Source: Flavobacterium urumqiense
Lineage (GTDB): Bacteria; Bacteroidota; Bacteroidia; Flavobacteriales; Flavobacteriaceae
Direction of reading: 5' to 3'
Assembly: GCF_900108015.1 (NCBI RefSeq)
Contig: NZ_FNVP01000006.1
Span: 73,982-137,981 of the forward strand
DNA: 64,000 nucleotides
Below the pieces are notes generated by a model, which made no database searches, was not told the DNA's origin, and was given only the letters and a program-made list of their open reading frames with translations. Shown here piece after piece: positions 28,371-36,802 of this stretch. Position numbers and translations under genes: made by a program. The first letter of the stretch is position 1. Each line of letters starts with the position of its first letter.

Positions 28371-29642
28371 ATGACCAAAGAACGCTTAATTTCGCTGGAT
28401 ACATTTAGAGGTTTTACTATATTGTTAATGACAATTGTAAATAATCCTGGAAGTTGGGATCACATTTATCCGCCGTTAGAACATGCAGAATGGAACGGAT
28501 GCACCCCAACCGATTTGGTTTTTCCTTTTTTTATTTTTATCATGGCCGTTGCCATATCTTTTGCAATGCCAACGAAACAGTTTGACAGCGCAACTTTCAA
28601 TAAAACAACAATACGCGCTTTACGGATTTTTTGTTTGGGATTATTTCTTAATTTTTTTGGTAAAATAGAACTTTTTGGACTAGAAGGAATTCCATTATTG
28701 TTGGGCCAATTAGTTATAACTATTGGAGTAAGTTATGCGCTTTTGGGAAACTTCAGTCTAAAAATCAAAACTTATTTGACACTTTTTGTTTTTGTTATTT
28801 TACTGTTTTTAGCATATAGCGGTATCGAAGCGTATCAAGAGGTTAGAATTCCAGGCGTACTTCAACGCATCGGGATTGTCTATTTTTTCGTTTCGCTATT
28901 CTATTTAAAAACTAGTCAAAAAACACAACTTTTAACCGCTATATCGCTATTACTCCTTTATTGGGGATTAATGGCTTTAGTACCCGTTCCGGGAATTGGA
29001 GCGGCAAACTTTGAAAAAGGAACCAACTTGGGCGCTTGGTTAGATAGTGTAGTATTAAAAGATCACATGTGGATTTTTTCAAAAACTTGGGATCCCGAGG
29101 GAGTATTAAGCACAATTCCCGCAATTGCTTCAGGAATAATCGGGTTGCTTATTGGCCAATTGATTAATCGACCTTTACCAAAGCTGGAAATTGTCAAAAA
29201 AATGGCAATAATCGGTTTAATAGTTACTTTATTGGGGCTACTTTGGAACATTATATTCCCTATCAACAAATCACTTTGGACCAGCTCTTATGTTTTATAC
29301 ACTTCCGGATTAGCCATTCTGTGCTTGACTATTTTATTTTACGTTATAGAAGTAGCAGACTACAAAAAGTGGACAAAACTATTTCTAATTTGGGGAGTAA
29401 ATCCAATGGTAGTATTCTTTTTCTCTGGCATAATTCCGCAAGGATTAAGAATGATTCAATTCCAAAATCCTCGAATACCAACAGAGCAAATCAATCTTCA
29501 AAAATATATTTATAGTTTTTGGATTGAACCATTTTTTACTAATCCTTTATTCGCATCCTTGGTTGGAGCTATAATTTATGTTGGAATTTGGTCTTTTATT
29601 TTGTGGTTATTTTACAAAAACAAGTTAATTTTTAAAGTATAA
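28371..29642 (+). CDS. Heparan-alpha-glucosaminide acetyltransferase-like membrane protein
   Basis: A 423-residue integral membrane protein with about 10-11 hydrophobic segments. The N-terminal signature RLISLDTFRGFTI, then WNGCTPTDLVFPFFIFIMAV, is characteristic of the bacterial NagX/HGSNAT-like family (DUF5009/DUF1624), which moves acyl groups across the membrane onto amino sugars. The substrate here is unknown. It follows bshC closely and may share its transcript. Confidence 0.88.
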   Translation: MTKERLISLDTFRGFTILLMTIVNNPGSWDHIYPPLEHAEWNGCTPTDLVFPFFIFIMAVAISFAMPTKQFDSATFNKTTIRALRIFCLGLFLNFFGKIELFGLEGIPLLLGQLVITIGVSYALLGNFSLKIKTYLTLFVFVILLFLAYSGIEAYQEVRIPGVLQRIGIVYFFVSLFYLKTSQKTQLLTAISLLLLYWGLMALVPVPGIGAANFEKGTNLGAWLDSVVLKDHMWIFSKTWDPEGVLSTIPAIASGIIGLLIGQLINRPLPKLEIVKKMAIIGLIVTLLGLLWNIIFPINKSLWTSSYVLYTSGLAILCLTILFYVIEVADYKKWTKLFLIWGVNPMVVFFFSGIIPQGLRMIQFQNPRIPTEQINLQKYIYSFWIEPFFTNPLFASLVGAIIYVGIWSFILWLFYKNKLIFKV

Positions 29643-29719
29643 AATAATAAAAACAGCACTTTTAAATACAAAAAAGAGGCTAAACTGCTGATTTAACAAT
29701 TTTAATTCAAAAAAAAGAC

Positions 29720-29727
29720 TATTTTTG
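29720..29727 (+). promoter_or_regulatory. -7 element of ndk
   Basis: TATTTTTG matches TAnnTTTG and is followed by GCAC and an A-rich leader ending at the ATG 28 bases later. No clear TTG -33 box is at the normal spacing. Confidence 0.6.
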
Positions 29728-29754
29728 CACAAAATTTAAAAAACACAAAATAAA

Positions 29755-30174
29755 ATGGCTACTAATAGAACTTTTACAATGATTAAGCCTGATGGCGTTG
29801 AAAACGGACACATCGGAAATATATTGGCAATGATTACAACTGCTGGTTTCAAAATTGTTTCTTTGAAATTAACTCAATTAACAATTGCTGATGCACAAGC
29901 ATTTTATGCTGTACACGCTGCAAGACCTTTCTACGGTGAATTAGTTGAATTCATGACTCGTGGACCTATTGTTGCTGCTATTTTAGAAAAAGACAATGCT
30001 GTTGAAGATTTCAGAACTTTAATTGGTGCTACAAACCCTGCTGAAGCTGCTGAAGGAACAATTCGTAAAGCATACGCAACCTCTATTGGAGAAAATGCAG
30101 TTCACGGTTCTGACAGTGACGAAAATGCAGCTATTGAAGGTGCTTTCCATTTTGCTGGAAGAGAGCAATTCTAG
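29755..30174 (+). CDS. ndk: Nucleoside diphosphate kinase
   Basis: A 139-residue NDK of standard length. The phospho-accepting histidine is His117 in NAVHGSDS, and the N-terminal [11 protein letters not shown] and the [11 protein letters not shown] segments are canonical. It transfers the gamma phosphate from ATP to other nucleoside diphosphates in the cytoplasm. It has its own promoter upstream and a strong terminator downstream, so it is a single-gene unit. Confidence 0.98.
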   Translation: MATNRTFTMIKPDGVENGHIGNILAMITTAGFKIVSLKLTQLTIADAQAFYAVHAARPFYGELVEFMTRGPIVAAILEKDNAVEDFRTLIGATNPAEAAEGTIRKAYATSIGENAVHGSDSDENAAIEGAFHFAGREQF

Positions 30175-30210
30175 TATTACGTCGCAGTTATAGATTACAG
30201 AAAAATAGAA

Positions 30211-30245
30211 AATCCAGTTTCAAAATTTGAAACTGGATTTTTTTA
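30211..30245 (+). terminator. Terminator of ndk
   Basis: A perfect 14-bp stem, AATCCAGTTTCAAA with TTTGAAACTGGATT, followed by a T run. It lies 37 bases after the ndk stop. Confidence 0.92.
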
Positions 30246-30280
30246 TTTACAATCACAACTGAATACGGAACACGTCTTCA

Positions 30281-30577
30281 CTATCTCAAAATAACATCCT
30301 TTACAACATCACGACGCAATTCTTCATTAATCATCGCGACTATCTTAGACTTTCCGTGACTTAATTCTTCTCTCAAAACTGAAGAAGTCAATTCAACATA
30401 TAACGTCGAACCTTTCAAAACCACGTTTCTAGTATAGCTGTTTACTCCGTTCCCCATCAAATTTTTCCACGCATCTTTCACATCAATCTGGTCCATACCG
30501 GGTTGAAGTTTATTTACTTGGATAATTTGTTTCAAAACATCTCCTATCGTACTTTGATTATTTAGTCTTTTTGCCAT
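30281..30577 (-). CDS. DUF721 (DciA-like) protein
   Basis: A 98-residue protein of the DUF721 family, whose other members (DciA) help load the replicative helicase. Visible core: DAWKNLMGNGVNSYTRNV near 25-42 and LYVELTSSVLREELSHGKSKIV near 49-70. Its start overlaps the end of the lipoprotein gene by 20 bases, so the two are co-transcribed. In many flavobacteria this gene follows recF; recF is not upstream here. Confidence 0.9.
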   Translation of the reverse strand: MAKRLNNQSTIGDVLKQIIQVNKLQPGMDQIDVKDAWKNLMGNGVNSYTRNVVLKGSTLYVELTSSVLREELSHGKSKIVAMINEELRRDVVKDVILR

Positions 30578-31001
30578 CGCCCAGAAGATTTATTGGTCCC
30601 GTTTTCTTGTAATGATATTCTTTTTTCTCTGGGTTTTTAAGCACCATCTTATCCTCAGAAAGGGAGATTAATTCCTCACTCCATTTTGTAAACGGAGTCG
30701 AATAATCTAAAAATGCTTTATCGTCTGCAAATCGAATAGTTACATTTTCATAAGTATTGTTTACTAAAAAAGTACCGTCTAATTGCGGCATCACTTTCTT
30801 TCTGGTTCCGCTGTTATTTTTGCCTATTTGAAAATAATCATAACTTTCATTCATCCCATAATCCTTATCTTTTCCTTGGTCAAACACTACTTTTTCAATT
30901 TCCCAATAGCCATTAATTTTAGAAACATCGGCCGGAGTTATCTTTTGCTGACAAGCAACAAAAAACAGTGAAATAAATAAAATTCTAAATGCGTTTTTCA
31001 T
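30558..31001 (-). CDS. Lipocalin-like lipoprotein
   Basis: A 147-residue protein starting MKNAFRILFISLFFVACQQ, a signal peptide with lipobox FVAC. The mature part begins with a lipocalin-like NGYWEIEKVVFDQGKD and has alternating beta strands, as in small lipocalin-like proteins of Bacteroidota. I place the start at 31001 rather than at an earlier in-frame ATG at 31058, because the earlier 19 residues are hydrophilic, would hide the signal peptide, and overlap a dispersed repeat (31015-31113). It overlaps the DUF721 gene by 20 bases. Function unknown. Confidence 0.82.
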   Translation of the reverse strand: MKNAFRILFISLFFVACQQKITPADVSKINGYWEIEKVVFDQGKDKDYGMNESYDYFQIGKNNSGTRKKVMPQLDGTFLVNNTYENVTIRFADDKAFLDYSTPFTKWSEELISLSEDKMVLKNPEKKEYHYKKTGPINLLGDGKKTK

Positions 31002-31014
31002 ATAATTATCATTT

Positions 31015-31113
31015 TTAGGAGCTGTTTCCTGCTGTCCACTATATCTTTTTCTTGCCATTCTTCCTTCGTCAGAATCCCAAGAAAAAGGATGCCGTTTCCA
31101 TCAGGGCTAGGGC
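31015..31113 (+). repeat. Dispersed hairpin repeat, family A copy 1
   Basis: It begins TAGGAGCTGTTTCCTGCTGT and ends CCATCAGGGCTAGGGC. The central hairpin pairs CTTTTTCTTG with CAAGAAAAAG and inner ATTCT with AGAAT. It is clearly related to 49561-49660, 63301-63445 (inverted) and 40931-41000 (inverted). Confidence 0.85.
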
Positions 31114-31252
31114 ATTCGAAACCAAATACTATTTTCGTTTCAAAGACAAAGTTAAACTTATTAAACGCAAAGAAAACAAAAAAACGAAAAACAGATTAAA
31201 CTATTTTATATATTTTTGGCCTTAAACTAATTAGAAATAAATCATTCGTAAG

Positions 31253-32323
31253 ATGCCAAAAACAATCTATAGTTTCCTTATCTTATTATTCTGTTTCGGT
31301 TGTAATTCAGAAACTGCTGAACCTGCTCCTACACCAACAGAAACGATTTATTTTCCTCCAATAACAGGCACTATTTGGGAAACAAAATCAATTGCAAGTT
31401 TGGGTTGGAAACAAGCAGCCGTTCAACCACTTTTAGATTATTTAGAACTCAAACATACAAAAGGTTTCATTATTCTGGTCAATGGCCGAATTGTAATGGA
31501 AAATTATTTCAATGGACATTCAGCATCGACTAATTGGTATTGGGCAAGTTCCGGAAAAACATTGACTTCCACCCTAACAGGAATTGCACAACAGGAAGGA
31601 ATTTTGAACATAAACAATAAAGTATCACAATACATTGGAACGGGTTGGACAAGTGAAACTTTGGCACAAGAAAATCTAATTACCTGCAAAAACTTACTCA
31701 CTATGACTTCCGGTATCGACGATATTGCTAATGGCGATGATGTTTCTCCGGCAAGTCTGCAATACAAAGCTGCTGCAGGAACACGTTGGGCATATCATAA
31801 TGTATATGTAAAATTGCAAGATGTTATTGCTCAAGCAAGCGGTCAAACTTGGAACACTTATTTCAATGCAAAATTAAAAGACAAAATAGGAATGGATGGC
31901 GCTTGGTTTCAATCCGGCAATAATTCTGTTTATGGAAGCACTACACGCAGTATGGCTCGTTTTGGATTACTGATGTACAATAAAGGAAAATGGGATAACA
32001 ATATTATTTTGGACGAAACCTATTTTAACGAAGCAACAACCACTTCGCAAACAATAAATCTTGGTTACGGCCATTTATGGTGGCTCAACGGAAAAACTAG
32101 TTACCATTTACCACAATCACAACTGACCATTCCCGGAAGTATCATTCCTACTTCTCCAAATGATATGTTTATGGCATTGGGTAAAAATGATCAAAAAATA
32201 TATGTCGTTCCAAGCAAGAAAATGGTAGTAATCAGAATGGGTGATGCTGCCGATAATGTTAATATGGCGCTCTCAGATTTTGATAAAACGCTTTGGGGAA
32301 AAATAAATGCTTTGTACCAATAA
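31253..32323 (+). CDS. Serine hydrolase lipoprotein, class C beta-lactamase family
   Basis: A 356-residue lipoprotein: signal peptide with lipobox FGC (Cys17), then a beta-lactamase/transpeptidase fold. The catalytic Ser99-x-x-Lys102 (SSGK) and Tyr181-x-Asn183 (YHN) are both present; a possible third motif is in YGHLWW. Such proteins act as D-aminopeptidases, esterases or carboxypeptidases at the envelope; nothing here shows it is a resistance enzyme. It is monocistronic and converges on the ftsY unit. Confidence 0.88.
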   Translation: MPKTIYSFLILLFCFGCNSETAEPAPTPTETIYFPPITGTIWETKSIASLGWKQAAVQPLLDYLELKHTKGFIILVNGRIVMENYFNGHSASTNWYWASSGKTLTSTLTGIAQQEGILNINNKVSQYIGTGWTSETLAQENLITCKNLLTMTSGIDDIANGDDVSPASLQYKAAAGTRWAYHNVYVKLQDVIAQASGQTWNTYFNAKLKDKIGMDGAWFQSGNNSVYGSTTRSMARFGLLMYNKGKWDNNIILDETYFNEATTTSQTINLGYGHLWWLNGKTSYHLPQSQLTIPGSIIPTSPNDMFMALGKNDQKIYVVPSKKMVVIRMGDAADNVNMALSDFDKTLWGKINALYQ

Positions 32324-32326
32324 AAT

Positions 32327-32503
32327 TTATTTATTTTTCATTCTTTTTACCATGCCCAGAACAAAGAAAACTAAACCAACCAGCAATAAAAAATAGTAAA
32401 AATTAATACTTTTGCTTCTGACAAGATTGGCCAAAACAAAAGAAGAAATACTGATAAAATAAAAATAAATTGGGTTTGTATTTTTAAAAGAAGAAAAATT
32501 CAT
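32327..32503 (-). CDS. Small membrane protein behind ftsY
   Basis: A 58-residue frame, ATG at 32503, stop at 32327. It starts MNFSSFKNTNPIYFYFISIS and has two short hydrophobic stretches (about 12-28 and 35-52) with a basic end (MVKRMKNK). It begins 8 bases after the ftsY stop and ends 3 bases from the converging hydrolase gene, so it fills the space exactly and is probably co-translated with ftsY. I recognise no family. The composition (hydrophobic then Lys/Arg) supports a real membrane peptide. Confidence 0.65.
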   Translation of the reverse strand: MNFSSFKNTNPIYFYFISISSFVLANLVRSKSINFYYFLLLVGLVFFVLGMVKRMKNK

Positions 32504-32511
32504 TGTACTTA

Positions 32512-33465
32512 TTATTTAAAGAAACTATCTACGAATTCGTATTTATTAAACACCTGTAAATCTTCAATTTTTTCCCCTACACCAATGTATTTCACAGGAA
32601 TCTGAAATTGATCAGAAATCCCAATTACGACACCACCTTTAGCAGTCCCGTCTAGTTTTGTAACAGCTAAACAAGTTACCTCTGTTGCGGCAGTAAATTG
32701 CTTGGCCTGTTCGAATGCATTTTGACCTGTAGAACCATCAAGAACTAACAAAACATCGTGAGGTGCATCACTTACAACTTTTTGCATTACTCGTTTTACT
32801 TTTGTCAATTCGTTCATCAAATTAATTTTGTTATGCAAACGTCCTGCAGTATCAATAATTACGATATCTGCATTTTGAGCAACTGCTGACTGCAAAGTAT
32901 CGAAAGCTACTGATGCAGGATCACTTCCCATATCTTGACGAACGATAGGAACACCTACCCTATCAGCCCAAATTTGCAATTGGTCTATAGCTGCGGCTCG
33001 AAAAGTATCTGCGGCACCCAAAACCACTTTGTAACCTTGTTTTTTAAATTGATACGCTAATTTTCCAATAGTAGTTGTTTTCCCTACTCCGTTTACTCCA
33101 ACAACCATTAAAACATATGGCTTGGTCTGAGTTGGAATCACAAATTCCGTAGCTTCACCCGAGTTTGTTTCAGATAATAAACTTGCTATTTCTTCTCTTA
33201 GAATTTGATTAAGTTCTTCTATTCCAAGATATTTATCTGAAGCGACACGATTTTCTATTCGAGTAATAATTTTCAATGTAGTGTTTACTCCAACATCTGA
33301 AGCTACAAGAATTTCTTCCAGATTATCTAAAACGTCATCATCAACTTTAGTCTTTCCGGCAACCGCTTTGGTCAATTTTGAAAAGAAAGTTATTTTTGAT
33401 TTTTCCAGACCTTTGTCTAATGTTTCTTTTTTCTCTTGGGAAAATATTCTTTTGAAAAAACTCAT
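32512..33465 (-). CDS. ftsY: Signal recognition particle receptor FtsY
   Basis: A 317-residue FtsY without the long acidic N-terminus, as is usual in Bacteroidota. NG domain motifs: G1 GVNGVGKTTTIGKL near 123-136, DTFRAAAIDQLQ, DTAGR, TKLDGTAKGG and the closing GVGE. It binds SRP-ribosome complexes at the inner membrane and hydrolyses GTP for co-translational insertion. It follows the ribosomal protein genes rpmB, rpmG and DUF4295 on the same strand, but a hairpin at 33543-33572 may separate them. Confidence 0.97.
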   Translation of the reverse strand: MSFFKRIFSQEKKETLDKGLEKSKITFFSKLTKAVAGKTKVDDDVLDNLEEILVASDVGVNTTLKIITRIENRVASDKYLGIEELNQILREEIASLLSETNSGEATEFVIPTQTKPYVLMVVGVNGVGKTTTIGKLAYQFKKQGYKVVLGAADTFRAAAIDQLQIWADRVGVPIVRQDMGSDPASVAFDTLQSAVAQNADIVIIDTAGRLHNKINLMNELTKVKRVMQKVVSDAPHDVLLVLDGSTGQNAFEQAKQFTAATEVTCLAVTKLDGTAKGGVVIGISDQFQIPVKYIGVGEKIEDLQVFNKYEFVDSFFK

Positions 33466-33542
33466 TGTGTAATAGTATTAAAAATGAAGTATTTAGACGT
33501 AAAGAGCCGATACGATTTTCTAACGGTAAATATAGAAAATAA

Positions 33543-33572
33543 AAAAGCTACTTCCGAATGAAAGTAGCTTTT
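33543..33572 (-). terminator. Terminator after the DUF4295 gene
   Basis: AAAGCTACTT pairs with AAGTAGCTTT, followed on the minus strand by a T run. It lies 21 bases after the DUF4295 stop and separates the ribosomal-protein unit from ftsY. Confidence 0.8.
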
Positions 33573-33592
33573 CTATATAATGTGATTGTTAA

Positions 33593-33745
33593 CTATTTCT
33601 TTTTCAAGAATTCATCAACTGCTTCTGGAGCCATAATAGATTCTACGAATGTATATGCTCCTGTTACTGGAGATTTCACCATTTTGATGGCTTTTGATAA
33701 TCTCTTAGAAGATGTCTGTAACGTTGCTACTGTTTTCTTTGCCAT
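33593..33745 (-). CDS. DUF4295 protein (ribosome-linked small protein)
   Basis: A 50-residue basic protein starting MAKKTVATLQTSSKRLSKAI and ending DEFLKKK, ATG at 33743-33745. This is the DUF4295 family, found in Bacteroidota directly next to rpmG and rpmB. Size, charge and constant neighbourhood suggest a ribosome-associated role, but no function is established that I know of. The gap of about 75 bases to rpmG contains no other gene. Confidence 0.9.
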   Translation of the reverse strand: MAKKTVATLQTSSKRLSKAIKMVKSPVTGAYTFVESIMAPEAVDEFLKKK

Positions 33746-33819
33746 GATTTAAATGTATTTGTATTTTAACAAAATCTCCAAATGTTCCCACTTGCGATTT
33801 TCAATAAAATCTCTAATTA

Positions 33820-34002
33820 TTATTTAATTTCTTTGTGAACTGTTACACGTTTCAAGATTGGATTAAATTTCTTAATCTCTAATCTGTCCGGAGTATTTTT
33901 TTTGTTCTTTGTTGTTATGTATCTTGAAGTTCCTGCAACACCTGAAGTCTTGTGCTCAGTACATTCTAAAATTACCTGGATTCTATTACCTTTCTTTGCC
34001 AT
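33820..34002 (-). CDS. rpmG: 50S ribosomal protein L33
   Basis: A 60-residue basic protein, [18 protein letters not shown], with the family ending RFNP-like [15 protein letters not shown]. The CxxC zinc pairs are incomplete: only one cysteine is visible (Cys14), so this is the zinc-free form. It lies 27 bases after rpmB in the same unit. Confidence 0.96.
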   Translation of the reverse strand: MAKKGNRIQVILECTEHKTSGVAGTSRYITTKNKKNTPDRLEIKKFNPILKRVTVHKEIK

Positions 34003-34029
34003 CTTGCTATTTTTTTATTTTGGAATGGA

Positions 34030-34266
34030 TTATTTAATAAATCCTTCTGACTGTGCTTTTTTCAAAACTGCAGCGATTCCATTTTTATTAATTGTTTTTA
34101 TCGTAGATGCTGCTACTCTAAGAGTAATCCATCTATCTTCTTCTGGAAGATAAAAACGCTTTTTAACTAAGTTTACCGAAAATTTTCTCTTAGTTTTATT
34201 CATAGCGTGAGAAACGTTATTTCCTACCATCGCTCTTTTACCTGTAAGGTCACAAACTCTTGACAT
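34030..34266 (-). CDS. rpmB: 50S ribosomal protein L28
   Basis: A 78-residue L28: [21 protein letters not shown] at the start, then the R-rich RRFxxNL-like [13 protein letters not shown], and [16 protein letters not shown]. It is the first gene of the rpmB-rpmG-DUF4295 unit. A CTTTGC sequence about 37 bases upstream of the start (34303-34308) is the likely -7 region. Confidence 0.97.
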   Translation of the reverse strand: MSRVCDLTGKRAMVGNNVSHAMNKTKRKFSVNLVKKRFYLPEEDRWITLRVAASTIKTINKNGIAAVLKKAQSEGFIK

Positions 34267-34337
34267 TATCTTATCTTTTATCGTTATTCAAATCGAGGGT
34301 GCAAAGAAAAGAAAAATAAACCTATTATGCAAAATAA

Positions 34338-35591
34338 TTAAAGTACATTTTTCAAAATTTCTTTCTGTAATATTTTTAAACTCTTGATTACTGTTCTATC
34401 TATCACTTTTTCACGGGGTTGTCCAAAATTAAATTCTTCAACAATTATATCATTTGGCGTCGCCAATGCAATAAAAACAGTTCCAATCTCAGCTTTTGAA
34501 TCCCCTTTTAAAGGTCCGGCGTTTCCAGTTGTTGCAATTGCGTAATCCGTTTTCATCATTTTTTTAATACTCAAAGCCATAGCCGAAACTACTGCTGCAC
34601 TCACAACAGAATGTTCTTTTATGAGGCTTTCCGGTACACCTAGCACATTGATTTTAGTCTCTGTTGCATAGGAAACCACACTTCCTTTAAAATACTGAGA
34701 AGATCCCGGAACAGAAGTTAAAACTTCAGCTATCTTGCCTCCGGTGCAACTTTCAGCGGTTGAAAGGGTTTTATTTTGTTTTATCAGCATTTTACCAACT
34801 ACCACTTCTAAGGTTTCATTATCATCAAAACCAACAATGATATCGTGGATAATCGCATCCAATGATTTAACATTTTCGGCAATTGCCTTCTCTAATTTTT
34901 CTTTATCAGTACCTCGCCCAGAAAGTCTCAGACGAACCCTTCCCGGAGCAGGCAAATAAGCCAATTTTATAAATTCTGGAAGGTTGTTTTCCCACTCTTC
35001 AATACGCTCTGCCACGAGACTTTCACCCTGACCGTAAGTAAGAATTGTTTTATGGATAATATAAGGTCTTTTATACTCCAGAACTATTTTCGGAATGATT
35101 TCATTTTCCACTAAATATTTCGTTTCATAAGGCACTCCGGGAAGCGAAATGAAAACAGTATTTTCTTTTTTCATCCACATACCTGGTGCTGTCCCTACCT
35201 GATTATGAAGCACAGTACATTTAGAAGGAACTAGAGCTTGGTCTTTATTAATTTGCGAAGCTTTTCTATTCATCACGCGCTCAATTAACTCAATAACGTG
35301 ATTTTCGACTTCTTTATTTACAATCAATTCATCATTAAAATAATCGCAGAATGTCTTCTTGGTAATATCATCTTTTGTTGGCCCCAAACCTCCGGTTATA
35401 ACCACTAAATCTACTGTATTTTGAAGCTTTGAAAAAGTATCAAGGATGTGTTTTTTATCATCACTTATCGAAATCATTTCGTTGATTTCTACACCAATTT
35501 TATCTAACGACTTAGCTATAAAACCAGAATTAGTATCAACAATTTGTCCTATTAAAATTTCGTCACCAATGGTAACTATAGTTGCTTTCAT
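34338..35591 (-). CDS. cinA: CinA-family protein, nicotinamide-nucleotide amidase
   Basis: A 417-residue two-domain protein. Residues 1 to about 170 form the MoCF/COG1058 domain ([23 protein letters not shown]) and about 260-415 the CinA C-terminal NMN deamidase domain ([15 protein letters not shown]). It recycles NMN or ADP-ribose products in NAD metabolism; the old name refers to competence in Gram-positives. No recA neighbour is present. It is separated from the HPt gene upstream by 213 bases holding a dispersed repeat. Confidence 0.93.
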   Translation of the reverse strand: MKATIVTIGDEILIGQIVDTNSGFIAKSLDKIGVEINEMISISDDKKHILDTFSKLQNTVDLVVITGGLGPTKDDITKKTFCDYFNDELIVNKEVENHVIELIERVMNRKASQINKDQALVPSKCTVLHNQVGTAPGMWMKKENTVFISLPGVPYETKYLVENEIIPKIVLEYKRPYIIHKTILTYGQGESLVAERIEEWENNLPEFIKLAYLPAPGRVRLRLSGRGTDKEKLEKAIAENVKSLDAIIHDIIVGFDDNETLEVVVGKMLIKQNKTLSTAESCTGGKIAEVLTSVPGSSQYFKGSVVSYATETKINVLGVPESLIKEHSVVSAAVVSAMALSIKKMMKTDYAIATTGNAGPLKGDSKAEIGTVFIALATPNDIIVEEFNFGQPREKVIDRTVIKSLKILQKEILKNVL

Positions 35592-35667
35592 TTTTTTGGA
35601 ATATTTTTTTTGTGAGATTGCAATTTAAAAAAAGGATTGTTTAAACTAGTACATTCCGGTTTTTTTT

Positions 35668-35798
35668 GCGTGAGGGATAAAAGCGAAAATCCTCCCGATT
35701 ATTATCCGGGAGATTACTTCACCTAATATTTATTTTCATAGGAGTTCAGTGAACTACGTTTGAAAGGGATAGCTCGACCTGCTTTTTCGGGTCGCACC
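35668..35798 (+). repeat. Dispersed repeat, family B copy 1
   Basis: It opens with GCGTGAGGGATAAAAGCG and ends GCTCGACCTGCTTTTTCGGG then TCGCACC. Start and end match the copy at 60231-60313. The inner part differs: a CTCCCG...CGGGAG hairpin and extra AT sequence. It fills the gap between cinA and the HPt gene. Confidence 0.75.
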
Positions 35799-35804
35799 AA
35801 AATT

Positions 35805-36149
35805 TTACAAATCAAAATCTTTTTTAATTTCTTTAATAGCGTCATTAACCTGATTCTTTACGCTTTTAAAAGTCTCTTTTATTTCTTTCTTTTTGCCTTC
35901 CGCTTTTGTCCAAGCTTCAATTTGCAGAATTTCTTCAAAAGCGACATTCAGACCCAATAAATCGAGGGTGGGTTTAATTTTGTGAGCATAAGCATAAGCA
36001 TGTTTATGATCTTTCTTTTTTATTCCTTCTTTAATTTGCATTAAATCTTCAGGAACTTCGGTAACGAACAAAGTCAGAATTTCATTTACAAATTCCGGAT
36101 CATTATCTGAAAGTGCGTACACTTTGGAAAGGTTATATTTTAAAGCCAT
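35805..36149 (-). CDS. Stand-alone HPt domain phosphotransfer protein
   Basis: A 114-residue all-alpha protein. His56 in AYAHKIKPTLDLLG is the expected phosphorylated histidine of HPt domains, although the usual KG after the histidine is KP here. It should relay phosphate between a hybrid kinase and a response regulator. Its start overlaps the stop of the FAH-family gene by one base (TAATG), so it is translated with that gene although the functions look unrelated. Confidence 0.85.
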   Translation of the reverse strand: MALKYNLSKVYALSDNDPEFVNEILTLFVTEVPEDLMQIKEGIKKKDHKHAYAYAHKIKPTLDLLGLNVAFEEILQIEAWTKAEGKKKEIKETFKSVKNQVNDAIKEIKKDFDL

Positions 36150-36760
36150 TATTTTACTTGTATTCTAAAGAGTTGTTGTCCTTCTAAAAATCCTTCTAAA
36201 ACATCGTCTGGTTTTACAGCAGCAACTCCTTCCGGCGTTCCTGTGAAAATAATATCGCCAATTTTTAGCGTAAAGAACTGAGAAACATAAGAAATTAGTT
36301 CGTCAATTTTCCACAACATATGACTGGAATTACTTTTTTGTACCGTTTCATTATTGTTCGTCAATTCAAAAGTAAGATTTTCTAACGAATTAAATTGATT
36401 TTTTAGTATAAACTCTCCTATAACTGCCGAACCGTCAAATGCTTTTGCTTTTTCCCACGGCAGACCCTTTGTCTTTAATTTATCTTGTAAATCTCGTGCT
36501 GTAAAATCTATTCCTACACTAATTTCGTCATAATATTTATGAGCAAATTTAGGTTCTATGTATTTCCCTACTTTATTGATTTTTACAATAATTTCGATTT
36601 CGTGGTGAACATCTTCCGAAAATTCAGGAATCACGAACGGATGCTGCTTCAATAAAACAGCCGAATCCGGTTTCATAAAAACTACTGGTTCTGTTGGCCT
36701 TTCGTTCTGTAATTCGTCTATATGATTGGTGTAATTTCTACCGATGCAGATTATTTTCAT
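36149..36760 (-). CDS. Fumarylacetoacetate hydrolase-family protein
   Basis: A 203-residue protein of the short FAH family. MKIICIGRNYTNHIDE is the usual start, and metal ligands are in HHEIEIIVKI and VGIDFTARDLQ, with FTGTPEGVAAVKPDD at the end. Members include fumarylpyruvate hydrolases and oxaloacetate decarboxylases (FAHD1 type); which reaction applies here is unclear. It shares a one-base stop/start overlap with the HPt gene downstream and is 42 bases after the exonuclease gene. Confidence 0.9.
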   Translation of the reverse strand: MKIICIGRNYTNHIDELQNERPTEPVVFMKPDSAVLLKQHPFVIPEFSEDVHHEIEIIVKINKVGKYIEPKFAHKYYDEISVGIDFTARDLQDKLKTKGLPWEKAKAFDGSAVIGEFILKNQFNSLENLTFELTNNNETVQKSNSSHMLWKIDELISYVSQFFTLKIGDIIFTGTPEGVAAVKPDDVLEGFLEGQQLFRIQVK

Positions 36761-36802
36761 TTCTTATTAATTAAAAAATTTAATGATTGAAAGATTCAAA
36801 AA

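Noticed and set aside
31001-31058. Earlier start for the lipocalin-like lipoprotein
   Set aside because: It would place 19 polar residues before the signal peptide and is encoded by the end of a dispersed repeat.
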